Assembly (NCBI GenBank): GCA_963738835.1
Contig: CAVTYH010000003.1
Span: 62,001-126,000 of the forward strand
Direction of reading: 5' to 3'
Length of the DNA stretch: 64,000 nt
Source of the DNA: CAVTYH01 sp963738835
Lineage (GTDB): Bacteria > Planctomycetota > Planctomycetia > Pirellulales > JADZDJ01
This document shows, piece by piece, positions 8,700 to 18,434 of the stretch. Position 1 is the first letter of the stretch, and the number at the start of each line of letters is the position of its first letter. Below the pieces are notes generated by a model. That model made no database searches. It saw only the letters and a list, made by a program, of their open reading frames with translations, and had not been told where the DNA came from. A program made the translations under genes and the position numbers.

Positions 8700-9050
8700 G
8701 TACGTGAAGTTGATTTAGTTCTAGCGGGGCAAGCATCAGCCAAAGTGCGGCGGGTCCGTGAGCAGGCGCTGGCCAGTGTCAAAGGGGGCCTGCGGGCGGT
8801 TTATCGCACCTTAGAATTGCCCGGCGCCAATTCACTGAAAGACGCGCATACCGCGCTCGACGCCGCCGTACTGGCCGCTTACGGTTTCGATCCCACGGGC
8901 GATCTGTTGGCGCAGCTCTTGGAACTGAATCAATCCATCGCCGCGCAAATTACAGCCGGCCAACCCGTCACCGCCCCCGGCGTGCCGCCGGGCTATCCGG
9001 AGCCGCAGCAGTTGGTGACCGACGATTGCATTCAGCCGCCGAGATTGTGA
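8700..9050 (+). pseudogene. C-terminal remnant of the Type IIG enzyme
   Basis: The frame is open directly from the nuclease stop, without a good start codon: VREVDLVLAGQA, then RAVYRTLELPGANSLKDAHT, ALDAAVLAAYGFDP, LLAQLLELNQSIAAQ, AGQPVTAPGVPPGYP and the terminal DDCIQPPRL. The LxDAHxALDxAVxAAYG segment, the LLxLN segment and the closing DDCIQPP are features I associate with the C-terminal end of Type IIG methylase-nuclease proteins. With the remnant at 6010-6395 it brackets the cassette, which suggests one ancestral gene whose middle was replaced. Confidence 0.65.
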
Positions 9051-9054
9051 TTAC

Positions 9055-9150
9055 CCCTCACCCCCGACCTCTCTCCCGCAAGGGGCGAGGGGAGAAAACG
9101 CAGCCCCTCACCCCGGCCCTCTCCCGCAGCGGGGAGAGAGAGTTTTCGGC
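9055..9150. repeat. GGGAGAGG-family palindromic repeat, copy 2 (double)
   Basis: Two tandem half-units: CCCCTCACCCCCGACCTCTC with CGCAAGGGGCGAGGGGAG, then CCCCTCACCCCGGCCCTCTC with CGCAGCGGGGAGAG. Lies between the Type IIG remnant and the convergent PH-domain gene and could end transcription on either side. Confidence 0.7.
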
Positions 9151-9282
9151 ATGATCGTGGTGTCGTCGTGGTAAAAATAGACCGCCGTGATGCAGGCAAT
9201 TTACCACCACGACACGACGGACACGACGCTTGGGCGGCAATCTCGACCGCCGACCGGCACGGTCGGACTATAGAGCGGCCGA

Positions 9283-9790
9283 CTACTTGCTGGCAACCGG
9301 CACGCCCATCGCTTTACGGACGCCGACGTAAGCCTGGTGGGCTTTCAGGCAAATGGCGCGGAAGGTTTCGGGATGGCCGACCCCTTCCAGGCGCAGCGTT
9401 TCGACCGGGCCGAGTTTGAAGACCAGGTCGCCGGCGGGATACCACGCCTGGCCGGGGCGCACTTCAATTTCAATCTGGTTGAATCGATCTAAATCGACAA
9501 ACTGCTCGGCGCGAAACTCTTGCGCCGGCTTCAACGATGACGCGGCGATTGGTCAACCGATAGCGGCGCACCTTCCACGGCGCCAGCATCCAGAAGAACA
9601 GGAACAAGCCCAAGGGCAACGTAAGACCCATGAACAAACGGCCGACGGTAATGATCCAAAAGCCGGCGCGAATAGCATACAGCCGGCCCAAGAATCGGCC
9701 CAAACCGGTGGCGGCAATGGTGGGCCATTCAATGGTGACCGTTACTTCTTGCGATTGACTAGGCGCGACTCCGGCAATGGCTTGTTTCAT
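9283..9790 (-). CDS. PH-domain membrane protein (bPH2/YdbS-like), frameshifted
   Basis: About 168 residues in two frames. The start at 9790 leads into SQEVTVTIEWPTIAATGLGR, a hydrophobic hairpin (GRLFMGLTLPLGLFLFFWML) and PWKVRRYRLTNRRVIVE. From about 9537 the other frame continues with AQEFRAEQFVDLDRFNQIEI, PGQAWYPAGDLVFK and ETLRLEGVGHPETFRAICLK. The layout of one membrane hairpin, then YRLTNRRVIV and a beta-rich part, is that of bacterial PH (YdbS/YdbT-like) proteins. Its role is unknown in the family. A partial tRNA lies about 70 bp upstream of its start. Confidence 0.62.
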
Positions 9791-10292
9791 GGAGTGAGTG
9801 GTGAGTAGGTGAGTGGTAAGCAGACGACGCGGCCGGCAAGCTGCTTGAAATTAAAGAGCCAGCCGCGGGAGTCGAACCCGCAACCCCGCAATGAAAGCGA
9901 TGGCCCTTAGTTGCAAGTGATATTAACAAAGCACTTGCGTCAACGCCAGCGCCGGTTGGCATCAGCGTTTGCACCGGCATTGCGAAAATAGCTTACGACG
10001 CGCCCAACAGCATCGACTTACCGCAGAGCAAAAGTCCGTCGCATCCTAGAGACCGCTTAAAGTCAAAGCAGCTCAAATTATTGCTTTTCCCAATACTGTG
10101 GGGGATAATCCTCACCACTGCTCGGCTCTTAGACCTTGCGGACGGTTTTTCTTCGTCGCGGTCACAGCCGCCAGGACCGTTTGAAAGAGACCGATGGTAA
10201 TGCGAAGTCGTCGGGTCTCACGTCGGATCGAGATCATCAATCTAGATCGCTAGCGCCCGTTGAGGCGCGTCGGATAGAGAAGAAAGGTTTTC
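9791..10292. other. Intergenic region with a tRNA-Thr 3' fragment
   Basis: About 500 bp between the divergent PH-domain gene and the surface protein gene. It holds a 33-base piece of tRNA-Thr (9858-9890) and a GAAAGG ribosome binding site just before ATG 10293. A promoter for the surface protein is expected here, but I cannot point to one. Confidence 0.5.
9858..9890 (-). repeat. Partial tRNA-Thr copy (3' half)
   Basis: On the minus strand this is the T-arm and 3' acceptor strand of the tRNA at 14909-14981 (GCGGGTTCGACTCCCGC then GGCTGGC), with one C fewer before the T-arm. The sequence upstream of it does not form the remaining arms and has no matching GCCAGCC, so this is a remnant or attachment-site scar rather than a gene. 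Confidence 0.7.
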
Positions 10293-13200
10293 ATGGCACG
10301 ACGAAATTGGGTCGGTAGGCGCGTTGTCATGGTATTTGCGCTGGCGGCCTTGACCGGCATAGCGCCGACGGCGGCGACCACTGTGACCTGGGACAACCAG
10401 GTCGACGACGGCCACTGGAGCAACGCCGTCAACTGGTCAGACAACATCGGGCCGACGACCACCTCCGACGTCGTCTTTCCATTCCCTGTACCTGGAACGT
10501 CGACCATCATTCTGGAGGGCACAGGGCAGACGTTCGAAGTGGCCGGGGCGACGCTCACGTTCAACGCTTCCTACACGTTTACGCAGGGCGCGCTGGCCGT
10601 CTTCGGCAGCGGTGGGCCGATCACGGTCAATAACACGCCAGTTCCGGTCACGGCGACGATCAATTCGATCATCGCGGGCAACCACGGATTGACGAAGCTG
10701 GGCGCCGGGACTCTGGTGCTGGGCGGCGCCAACAACTTCACCGGATCGGTTTTTCTCAACGCTGGCACGACCGTCGTCACCGCCGACAGCAATTTTGGCT
10801 CCACGAGCAACGCCCTGACGATTCAGAACGGCGCCGTGCTGAACACGCTGGGTTTTGCGACATCACGGGCTGTGACCATCGGCACCGGAGGCGGCCAGAT
10901 CAACGTCACCTCCTCTCCGTCGGGGTTCCTTGTCCTTCTCACCGGTTTTACCGCAGACGCCAACCAGTTCACCGCCGCGGGCAATGGCACGCTTGCGCTG
11001 AACGGCGCCAGCGCCCGCACCGGACCCAGCCTGATTCAGAACGGCACCGTGATATTGAACGACGCCTCGGGCCTGGGCTCGGGCACGATCAGCGTGAACA
11101 GCAACGGCAGGCTGGAACTGGCTGGCGGCAGTATCGCCGTGCCGATCAATTTGGGGACGACAGGGACGCTCACCGGTTCATTCAGCGTGGCGACCACTTA
11201 CACCGGTGGTCCGATCACGGTGGCCGCAGCTTCGACCGTCAATCTACGAAGCTTTGGCGCTTCGGCGCCGCTGACCCTCGGCAGCGCGACGCCCAACGTC
11301 TATACCGGCGGCGCGGGGGCGACTACGGTCATCGACGGCTTCGGCGGGAAGGTGATCCTGGCGACCGCCAACGACTACGCCGGCGACTGGCGGATCGACG
11401 GCGGGACCCTGCGGCTGAACAATGCGGCGGGGCTGGGGAGCGGGACTTCGGCGATCGTGGTGAACGGGACCAACTTCGGCAATCTGGAGTTGCCTGGCGT
11501 CACACTGGGCCGCGCAGTCACGCTCAACAACAACGGCACGCTCATCGCCGACAACGGCGCGAACACTACGGCGCCGATCTCGGTGGCGTCGGGGGCGGCA
11601 GTGACGCTCTCGCTCAAGACTGGCGGCATCTTCACACTCGGTGATTCGGCGAACGACCTGACCGGCGGCGGGAATAACGCTTCGATCACGGTGACCAGCG
11701 ACAATGCGGGCGCGCTGCTGCGCCTGAATCAGCAGAGCGATTTCACCGGGAGCTGGACGATCGGCCAGTTCGGCGACGCCGGCGCGGTGGTGGAGACTAG
11801 CGCCGACAGCTCGCTGGGCAACGCGGCGAACTTCGTGACCGTCCGTTCCAACGCAACGCTGCGCACCACGGCCAACTTCTCGATGGGGCACTCGATCGCC
11901 CTTAGCGGAGCGCTCGACATCGCCAGTGGCACGACGCTCACGATGTCCAGCTCACTGCAACCCAACTCTGGACATAAGACTGGCAGCGGCACGCTGATCG
12001 CCATGGGTGGCGTGTTCGGCAGCGGAGCGCTCGAAATCGACGCCGGCACTGTGGTGCTGCCGACCACCAGTCCCTTCGGGTCTGCCATCAATGTCAACAC
12101 CGCGACGCTGGAGATCGCCAACGCCAGCGTCGTCAACAGCGTCACGCTGCGGGACGGGTCGACGCTGCGCGGGACAGGCACGGCGCAGACCACGGGCGCG
12201 GTCAGCGTTCCCGCCGGCGCGTCGGTCACGGTTGCCACGGGGGCGAGCGCCGGCGACACCCTTACCCTCGGTGGCGGCGTGGCCCTGACCGGCGGCGGCG
12301 CCGCGACAACCATCAACGTCGCTGGCAGCGGGCGCGTCATCGCCGCCCAGCCGGCCACCTATTCCGGCGGATGGTCCGTCAACGCTGGCACCCTTGCGGT
12401 CACCAACGAGACCGGCCTGGGCACCGGCGCCGCTACCGTGCTTTCGGGCAGCGTGATTGAAGTAAATGACGGCGGGAGCGACACGTTCAAGTTCGGCAAC
12501 GCCCTGAATCTCAACAACGGCAGCGCAGCATCCGACTCAACGGCAATTTTACGAATCTCAACGGCACGATCACGGTCGCGGCCGGCGCCAACGCGACGCT
12601 CACCATGACGGCCGTCAGCAATAACGGGATCGTCGGCGACGCCGCCAATGACCTTACCGGCGGCAGCGGCGCGACGCTCAACGTTGTCGGCAACGGTGTC
12701 TTCTCTCTTTCCTTTGCGAACAACTATGCCGGAAACTGGCAGGTCACCAGCGGAGGCGGACTGGAGATTGGCAACGCCTCGTCGCTGGGAACGGGCGTGA
12801 CGCCAGTCGTCATCACCAGCGGCCGGTTGTTCCTGGATGACGGTGTTTCGCTCGGCCGCAACCTGACGCTCAACAACGGGGCCATGGTCTTCGATTATGG
12901 CGCCACCGCGCTCACGGGCACCGTGACCGTCGCGCAGAACGTCGTTGTATCGCTGATCCCCGGTTTTACTGGAAGCGTCCTGACCGTCGGCAGCATCACG
13001 GGCGGCGGCGTCACGTCGATGATCCAGACCGGCCCCGGCGGCGGTGGTGGCACGGTGATCCTGACACAGGACAGTAACTATGTCGGCACCTGGAACGTGA
13101 CGGGAGCCCAGACGCTGCAACTCGATGCCGACGCTCGCCTTGGTGCCGCCTCCAACCATGTCACGCTGGTGGGCACGTTTGCCACCACCGCCAACTTCAC

Positions 13201-14969
13201 TTCCGCCCGTTTGTTCACTCCTACCACCGGCGGCGTCGCCACGATCGACACCGCCGCCGGCACGACGTTGACGCTCTCGACCGGCCTGGGCGCCGGCAGC
13301 GCCTCGCTCTCCAAGAGCGGCGACGGAACCCTGGTGCTCAAGGCCGCCAGCACACGCACAGGTTTCACCTTGATTAACGCCGGAGTGCTGCGCGTCGAAA
13401 ATGCCACGGCCGTGGGTACGGCTGGCGGCAATTCGATCACGGTGTTCCCCGGCGCCACGATGGAGATTGCCGGCGTCACGCTCGACAAGCCGTTCTTTCT
13501 CCAAAGCGGAACGCTGCGCGGCGTGGGGACAGCGGCGTCCAACGGCCTCATGACCGTCGTCGCCGGCCACCAGATCGTTTTGACGACCGGGGCGAGCAGC
13601 AGCGACGTATTCACCCTCGGCAATGCCATCAACGACCTGACCGGCGGCGGGAACGGGTCGACGATGACCGTCTCGGGCAGCGGCACGGTCTCCTTACCTT
13701 TCGCCAACAACTACTCCGGTGACTGGACAGTCAACAGCGGCACGCTCCGCATCGGGAACGCCACTTCGCTGGGTAGCAGCAGCACCCCCGTCGTCATCAA
13801 CAGCGCCGCCCTGGAGATTGCCAGCGCCACGTTGAACCGCCCCCTCACGCTGAACAATGGCGCGATACTTCGCGGCACGGCGACGGCCAGCTCGAACGGC
13901 ACCACCACCGTCGCCGCCGGCGCGGCCGTCACACTAGCGACGGGAGCGACCACCAGCGACACCTTCTCCATCGGCAATGCCGCCAACGACTTGACTGGCG
14001 GCTCGGGCAACTCAACGATCACCGTTTCGGGCTTGGGCAAGGTGGTCATGGTCCAGAACAGTAATTACACCGGCAACTGGACGGTCAGCAGCGGCACACT
14101 GGCGGTCAACGGTTCCATCACCGGCGCGGTGGCGGTCAACAATGGCGCCACGCTCGCAGGCGTCGGCAGCGTCGGCGGTTTGGCGACGGTTGCCTCCGGC
14201 GGCACGCTTTCACCAGGAAACAGTCCCGGCGCTATCACCTTGGGATCGCTGACATTGAACAGCGGCGCAGTCCAAGATCGAAATCGGCGGCTTGTTGCCT
14301 GGCACGCAGTTCGACCAGGTTCACACAATGGGCCAATTGATGCTGGGGGGAACTCTGCAAGTGCTGCTCATTAACAATTTCCACCCAGCGCTGGGCAACA
14401 CCTTCGCCATTCTCGATTGGGGTTCGCTCGCCGGGACGTTCTCTACGATGCAACTTCCCGCGCTCAACAACGGACCTCTGGGTTGGGATACCTCGCAGCT
14501 CTACACTATGGGCACCCTGACAGTAACCGATAGCGTGCATGGCGATTTCAATCGCGATGGCCAAGTCACCAGCGCCGACATTTCGGCGATGCTGTCGGCG
14601 CTGACCGATTTGAACGCCTATACTTTGAACAACTCGCTCAGCCCCACGCAGTTGGCCGCGATCGGCGACTTCAATAGCGATGGCAAGGTCACCAATGCCG
14701 ACATTCAAGCGGAGTTAGATCTTGTGGCCAGTCTGGGAGGTGGATCCGTCGCTGCCGTGCCGGAACCAAGTTCCATCAGCTTACTGGGCTTGGCTGCCTG
14801 CGGGCTCTTCGCGTGGCGACGGCGAGGCTTCCCTGCGCGGGAAAACGCGCGTGCCGGCATCAACAGAAACAACCCGCTGTCATCGATTGACAACGGGTTG
14901 ATACAAAAGCCAGCCGCGGGAGTCGAACCCGCAACCCCCGCATTACGAATGCGGTGCTCTGCCAATTGA
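10293..14969 (+). CDS. Giant surface protein: autotransporter-type beta-strand repeats, dockerin-like module, PEP-CTERM, frameshifted
   Basis: About 1,550 residues over three frame segments (10293 to ~12530, ~12530 to ~14270, ~14270 to 14969). The signal peptide is VVMVFALAALTGIAPTAATT. The body is built from tandem autotransporter-associated beta-strand repeats (GAGTLVLGGANNFTGSVFLN, GGTLRLNNAAGLGSGTSAIV, FANNYSGDWTVNSGTLRIGN), which fold as a right-handed beta-helix. Then comes a paired EF-hand/dockerin-like segment (GDFNRDGQVTSADISAML, GDFNSDGKVTNADIQAEL) and PEP-CTERM (VPEPSSISLLGLAACGLFAW, then RRR). It is therefore exported and anchored or processed at the envelope by an exosortase. The frame runs past the usual end after the RRR cluster into the antisense tRNA, whose bases supply the TGA; a lost stop through an indel near 14825 is likely. 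Confidence 0.8.
14871..14899. terminator. Hairpin between surface protein gene and tRNA-Thr
   Basis: AACCCG (14871-14876) pairs with CGGGTT (14894-14899) and TGTCA with TGACA inside it, around a TCGAT loop. It lies inside the last part of the surface protein frame, which supports the view that the true stop codon is upstream of it. Confidence 0.5.
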
Positions 14970-14981
14970 AGCTAGGCTGGC
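14909..14981 (-). tRNA. tRNA-Thr (anticodon CGT)
   Basis: 73 bases. Acceptor stem GCCAGCC/GGCTGGC pairs over all 7 bp; the D-arm carries AGCTTCAATTGGCAGAGC; anticodon stem CCGCA/TGCGG with loop TTCGTAA gives anticodon CGT (Thr, codon ACG); T-arm GCGGG-TTCGACT-CCCGC is canonical. No CCA is encoded. Partial copies lie at 9858-9890, 15040-15062 and 17049-17093, so this gene is probably the original target of integration events. The 3' end of the surface protein gene overlaps it on the other strand. Confidence 0.95.
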
Positions 14982-15039
14982 GAAAGGACTTACGAAATTG
15001 TAGCACAAGCGCTACTACACTTGAAAAACTTCGACTATT

Positions 15040-15062
15040 AGAGCACCGCATTCGTAATGCGG
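15040..15062 (+). repeat. Partial tRNA-Thr copy (anticodon arm), inverted
   Basis: The 23 bases starting AGAGCACCGCATTCG repeat the end of the D-arm and the anticodon arm of the tRNA-Thr gene, in the opposite orientation and 59 bp from it. No acceptor or T-arm surrounds it. Confidence 0.7.
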
Positions 15063-15186
15063 TACTCTGGATCTTCCAAAGCGTTTGCTGTCGGCTCTGA
15101 AACACCACCAAAGTTACCCCGCCATCGCCACAAGTACAAGCCAACTGACCATAAATGTTAGTCGTTGGCGAATCGGAAACTCAAAG

Positions 15187-15588
15187 TCACATTCTGATCG
15201 ATGTGTCGTCCGGTGTAAATTCATCTTGTCTTTCCCAAGCTTCGATGGCTTGCAAAATCAATCTTGGCTCTAGCTCTGGGCACTCAAATTTAGGACCATC
15301 GCCACCGAACAACCAATTTGGGAACTGAATTTTCATTATTGCAAGATCTGGCAAATCGGGGTGAGTTTCGCAGAGTCTCGCTGCTTCAGTGAGAAATGAT
15401 TTCAACCGTTCTAGTTCTCCAAAGAGCCGCCACCCCTGGTACAGCTCCTTGATCGTTTGTAATTGTTGATCGAATTTCGAGGTATTCAATGATCGGATGT
15501 TTAAGAATTTACGGCGAAAAGCTTCACGAGAATTGCTATCCATTTTCTTCTCCCAAAAATAACTCGAGATATAAGAGTCAGTTGACAT
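15187..15588 (-). CDS. Hypothetical protein, 133 aa
   Basis: No family recognised. The product is predicted helical and rather hydrophilic (AFRRKFLNIRSLNTSKFDQQ, LFGELERLKSFLTEAARLCE, LILQAIEAWERQDEFTPDDT), without signal peptide or membrane segment. Met-16 (MDSNSREAF) is a possible alternative start. It lies four bases downstream of the next small gene on the same strand, so the two probably form an operon. Both sit between copies of the tRNA-Thr sequence and have lower GC than neighbours, which would fit cargo of a past integration event. Confidence 0.5.
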   Translation of the reverse strand: MSTDSYISSYFWEKKMDSNSREAFRRKFLNIRSLNTSKFDQQLQTIKELYQGWRLFGELERLKSFLTEAARLCETHPDLPDLAIMKIQFPNWLFGGDGPKFECPELEPRLILQAIEAWERQDEFTPDDTSIRM

Positions 15589-15591
15589 CCC

Positions 15592-15840
15592 TTAACAATG
15601 AATCTTGAAATCCTGTGGATTGCAAATCACAACAAAATGATCTTTGGTTTCGATTAAGTGATAGCCGCGTCTTTTCACTTCGGATTTAAGTATTTCGAAC
15701 GATGCATGTTTATTCACATTGGACTTGCTTCGATAAACTACGCCACCATTTTTCGCTGCCCATCCTCTAAACATTGGATAAAGCCATGACATCATCAATT
15801 CTCCCAAATAATCGGAAAAATGATCCATTAAACAACACAA
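15592..15840 (-). CDS. Hypothetical protein, up to 82 aa
   Basis: Not recognised. The longest frame starts at 15840 on the edge of a palindrome; the Met pair at 15798/15795 (MMSWLYPMFRGWAAKNGG) is a likelier start and gives about 68 residues. The C-terminal part (ILKSEVKRRGYHLIETKDHF then VVICNP) resembles a small alpha/beta fold but no match can be named. Same strand and nearly contiguous with the 133-aa gene downstream; lower GC than neighbours. Confidence 0.4.
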   Translation of the reverse strand: MCCLMDHFSDYLGELMMSWLYPMFRGWAAKNGGVVYRSKSNVNKHASFEILKSEVKRRGYHLIETKDHFVVICNPQDFKIHC

Positions 15841-15867
15841 GCCCGGCTTTCATATGAAGGCCGGGCT
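15840..15867. terminator. 28-base palindrome
   Basis: AGCCCGGCTTTCAT and ATGAAGGCCGGGCT are complementary except for one G-T pair. It may end transcription coming from the + side or form part of the leader of the minus-strand pair below it. Confidence 0.45.
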
Positions 15868-16126
15868 ATTCATTTATCGAATTGATCGCCGCTCCTGGCG
15901 AAGTTGACAATAGTATACCACACCTCGGGAGGATTTGTAAGCCCCCGATTCCAAAACCGATGGCACTCAAGCGCCCATGCCAACTGCGTTCTGGATTAGC
16001 CCAGCATAAAATTCAGTCATCCGGGTAATTTGACGCTTGCAATTGCCACGCGGTAATATTGTTCTTTTAGCGATGTCCAATTGAGTGTCCATTTCAGGCG
16101 ATTTGCTGTCGCCGACGGAGGTAAAG

Positions 16127-16861
16127 ATGACTCGTTTGATGTTGTTGGTTGCAACAAGCTTCTTGACGTTCTGCTACGGCATGGCATTGACAGATGACGA
16201 TTCGATCACAAAGAAGTTTGCCGACGCCAAAAGCACTTTTGAGCAAGAACAAAACAAGTTGCGTGATGATCTAACTGGTGCTTTGAAAAAGAAAGCCGAC
16301 GAAGCCAAGAGCGCGGGTGACCTCAAACTGCTCGAACGAGTGCGGGCGGAGGCCGACGCCTGGGAAACGAAGGGGGAGCTTCCCAAGGTCGTCTCAACGA
16401 GAGTTTACGATGAGGGCGTAAAAAAATCCCGAATGAAGATGGAGGACGGATTCAAGACCGCTATCAAGGAATACACAAAAGCTGACAACATCGACCGTGC
16501 CAAGGCAGTCGAAACGGAACTGGACGACTTCAAAAATGGCCGTGCGTCAACGCCGGCTTCCACAATACCACTGCCGCCGCCCTTCAAAGACCGTCCGAGC
16601 AAGCAAAAGTTGCGAGAATACCTCGAAGACACAACGTGGCAGCCGCCAGATGCCAAGTTTTGGTTTCGGCTAAACGCAGACGGCTCTGTGACGCCCGGCT
16701 GGCATAATAATAATGCATGCCTTTGGATCGTCTCATCGCCGTCAACGATCAAAGTCCAAGCGGACTCCGAACGTCACGTCCAAGAATTTGAAGTCGATAC
16801 AAAGAACGGAAAAATGAAGGATATGAGACCAAACGAAGCAACCTACCGACGGATCAAGTAG
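16127..16861 (+). CDS. Secreted coiled-coil protein, unknown function
   Basis: 244 residues from ATG 16127, chosen because GGAGG lies 6-10 bases upstream and a signal peptide begins here (MTRLMLLVATSFLTFCYGMA). Residues about 25-125 are highly charged and helical (KKFADAKSTFEQEQNKLRDD, EGVKKSRMKMEDGFKTAIKE), probably a coiled coil. The last 80 residues (DTTWQPPDAKFWFRLNADGS, PGWHNNNACLWIVSSPSTIK) look like a small beta-rich domain of the kind that scores a substrate or ligand with W residues. Planctomycetes encode many such proteins without known role. It stands alone on the + strand between the orphan pair and the tRNA fragment at 17049. Confidence 0.6.
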   Translation: MTRLMLLVATSFLTFCYGMALTDDDSITKKFADAKSTFEQEQNKLRDDLTGALKKKADEAKSAGDLKLLERVRAEADAWETKGELPKVVSTRVYDEGVKKSRMKMEDGFKTAIKEYTKADNIDRAKAVETELDDFKNGRASTPASTIPLPPPFKDRPSKQKLREYLEDTTWQPPDAKFWFRLNADGSVTPGWHNNNACLWIVSSPSTIKVQADSERHVQEFEVDTKNGKMKDMRPNEATYRRIK

Positions 16862-17048
16862 GTAATTGCTAATTCCACTTAATCAACGCATTGAACACCC
16901 CTCTAATAGGTGGGTTTAGTAGTGCGCCTGAAATTCGCCGATTTGGTCTTAGTTGGCAACTTGCGACGAGAGAGATTCCAATCGTAATTTCGGACTGCAT
17001 AAAGAATGACGGCCGACATTCACGTTTCTGAAAAAGCGGCCGACTCAA

Positions 17049-17093
17049 ATTACGAATGCGGTGCTCTGCCAATTGAAGCTAGGCTGGCGAAAA
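17049..17093 (-). repeat. Partial tRNA-Thr copy (5' half)
   Basis: 45 bases identical to 14942-14986: the 5' acceptor strand, D-arm and most of the anticodon arm of tRNA-Thr plus four upstream bases. The T-arm and 3' acceptor are absent. The break point in the anticodon 3' stem differs from that of the 9858-9890 fragment, which starts about there; the two pieces are complementary halves. Confidence 0.75.
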
Positions 17094-17157
17094 AAGTGAA
17101 ACGCGGAGCCGGCGGCTGATCCATCTCGAAAAATAGTGCCGACCAACCTAAATCACC

Positions 17158-17850
17158 CTAGAAAATGAGCATGCAGGCGTCAATAACCGATCGAGACCGC
17201 CGAAGTGTCTGCTGACGGCTCGCTGGATTTGGAAACACTGGCCGGCGGATTTGGCTGGAAGGGCGTTTTCGCGGTGGACGTTGATGCGGCTGCAGCGGGC
17301 ATGTCTGATGGGGTGGGTGTGTTTTCGACAGCTCGGGCGCTGGGACGGCGTGCGGTTGATCGACGGAGAGATCGGTGATGATGACTTCGGCGACGGCCCG
17401 CAGGTCGAGGGCATCGTCGATTCGTTCTTGCAGTTCGTGCTTCAGTCGCGCCACGGCGGTGTCGTTCAGCTCCAGGCCGTGCGATTTTCGCAGCAGGTTT
17501 TCGACCGACTCGCGGACGCGGAATTGATGGGCCGCAAGCCGCTGGTGGGCTGGCCCATCGAGATCTTCGATAAAGCGAATGTGCAGATCGAACTTGCCCG
17601 CGGCGGCGGGTGCATCGGCGCCGCTATCGGCGGTGAACGAAAACGTGCCGACGGTATATTCGGTCGGCGCGGTTGACCTGGCGGAGGTGGTTTTGCGGAG
17701 CAGCACGAATAGCGCCCCTTGGAAGACAATCGATCCCACCACCACGACCGCCGCCCAGCGCAGCACCACGGGCGATTTCCACCATGCCAGGCGGCTGTCG
17801 TTGGCGGCTTGCGAATCGGCGACGGATTGCGGTTTCGTGGCTTCAGCCAT
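17158..17850 (-). CDS. FliL-like single-pass membrane protein
   Basis: 230 residues. A cytoplasmic N-terminus is followed by one membrane segment (VVLRWAAVVVVGSIVFQGAL FV region), a linker, and the periplasmic part GKFDLHIRFIEDLDGPAHQR then VRESVENLLRKSHGLELNDT and LDLRAVAEVIITDLSVDQ. This order, with the helix ahead of LxxVxxVxITDLxVxQ, is like FliL, the stator-associated flagellar protein. No other flagellar gene is near, and planctomycetes carry FliL-like proteins of unclear role, so the function is uncertain. The last 50 residues (Pro/Arg-rich) may be out of frame. Confidence 0.5.
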   Translation of the reverse strand: MAEATKPQSVADSQAANDSRLAWWKSPVVLRWAAVVVVGSIVFQGALFVLLRKTTSARSTAPTEYTVGTFSFTADSGADAPAAAGKFDLHIRFIEDLDGPAHQRLAAHQFRVRESVENLLRKSHGLELNDTAVARLKHELQERIDDALDLRAVAEVIITDLSVDQPHAVPAPELSKTHPPHQTCPLQPHQRPPRKRPSSQIRRPVFPNPASRQQTLRRSRSVIDACMLIF

Positions 17851-18434
17851 CGGCGGCGGCGCAAAATGAGAATCGGTTCACCGGCGAATTTCTTTGGGCC
17901 GGGTGGCCTGGCAGTTTCCCAGACTACAAGGCCTATTAAACCTAGCATGCAGATTGGCTCGGGAAGCCCGCAAGAAAAGGCGGGAAATTCAGAGCCCACA
18001 ATGGCTTAGAGCCGGCCGGGCGCAAAAAAATCGGGGTCCCTGACGTGTCAATTACACATTGACGCTGCCAAATGGTCAGGGGCAAGGCAACCATCTGGCC
18101 AAATCCGTCAGAGACCCCGCGGGCCATTGCTGGGTGTCGGCCGAAGCCGAACTGGCTTGTAGAGATGCAAGGGCTGTGCCAGAGTGGTTTTTGCAGAAAT
18201 AATCGCGAATTATCGGCCCAGGCAGGTTTCCTATCTATCTGCCAACGAATGGTTTGCGATATTCCAATTCCCATAATGATACGCGCGGGTTGGCTGTTTC
18301 GACGACGATTCGCCTCGATACACCTGTGGCATTTCGCTGAACACTGCTGCCCAAACGCTACTTATTACGTGGGGGTGGCGGTTAGTACGGCTCGATCGTC
18401 CCAACCTGGGACGCAATTGCAGTAGATTGGCTTC
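17851..18434. other. Intergenic gap, no gene recognised
   Basis: About 580 bp between the divergent FliL-like and lipid kinase genes. An imperfect inverted repeat is visible: GGGGTCCCTGAC (about 18033-18044) with GTCAGAGACCCC (about 18107-18118). Nothing else could be assigned; open frames on both strands lack protein features. Confidence 0.4.

Noticed and set aside
9858..9928. Considered as a complete tRNA with anticodon TCA
   Set aside because: The bases before the T-arm give no paired D-arm or 5' acceptor; a purine is missing at position 37. It is a fragment of tRNA-Thr.
11244..13570. Long open frames on the minus strand antisense to the beta-strand repeat protein
   Set aside because: They mirror the Gly/Thr/Asn-rich repeats of the + strand gene and show only low-complexity Arg/Pro/Ala composition.
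15925..15985. tRNA-like stretch on the minus strand (GAGTGCCATCGGTTTTGGAA and following)
   Set aside because: A possible anticodon arm leaves a 4-base loop, the T-arm is not canonical, and no acceptor stem pairs. Not called as a tRNA.
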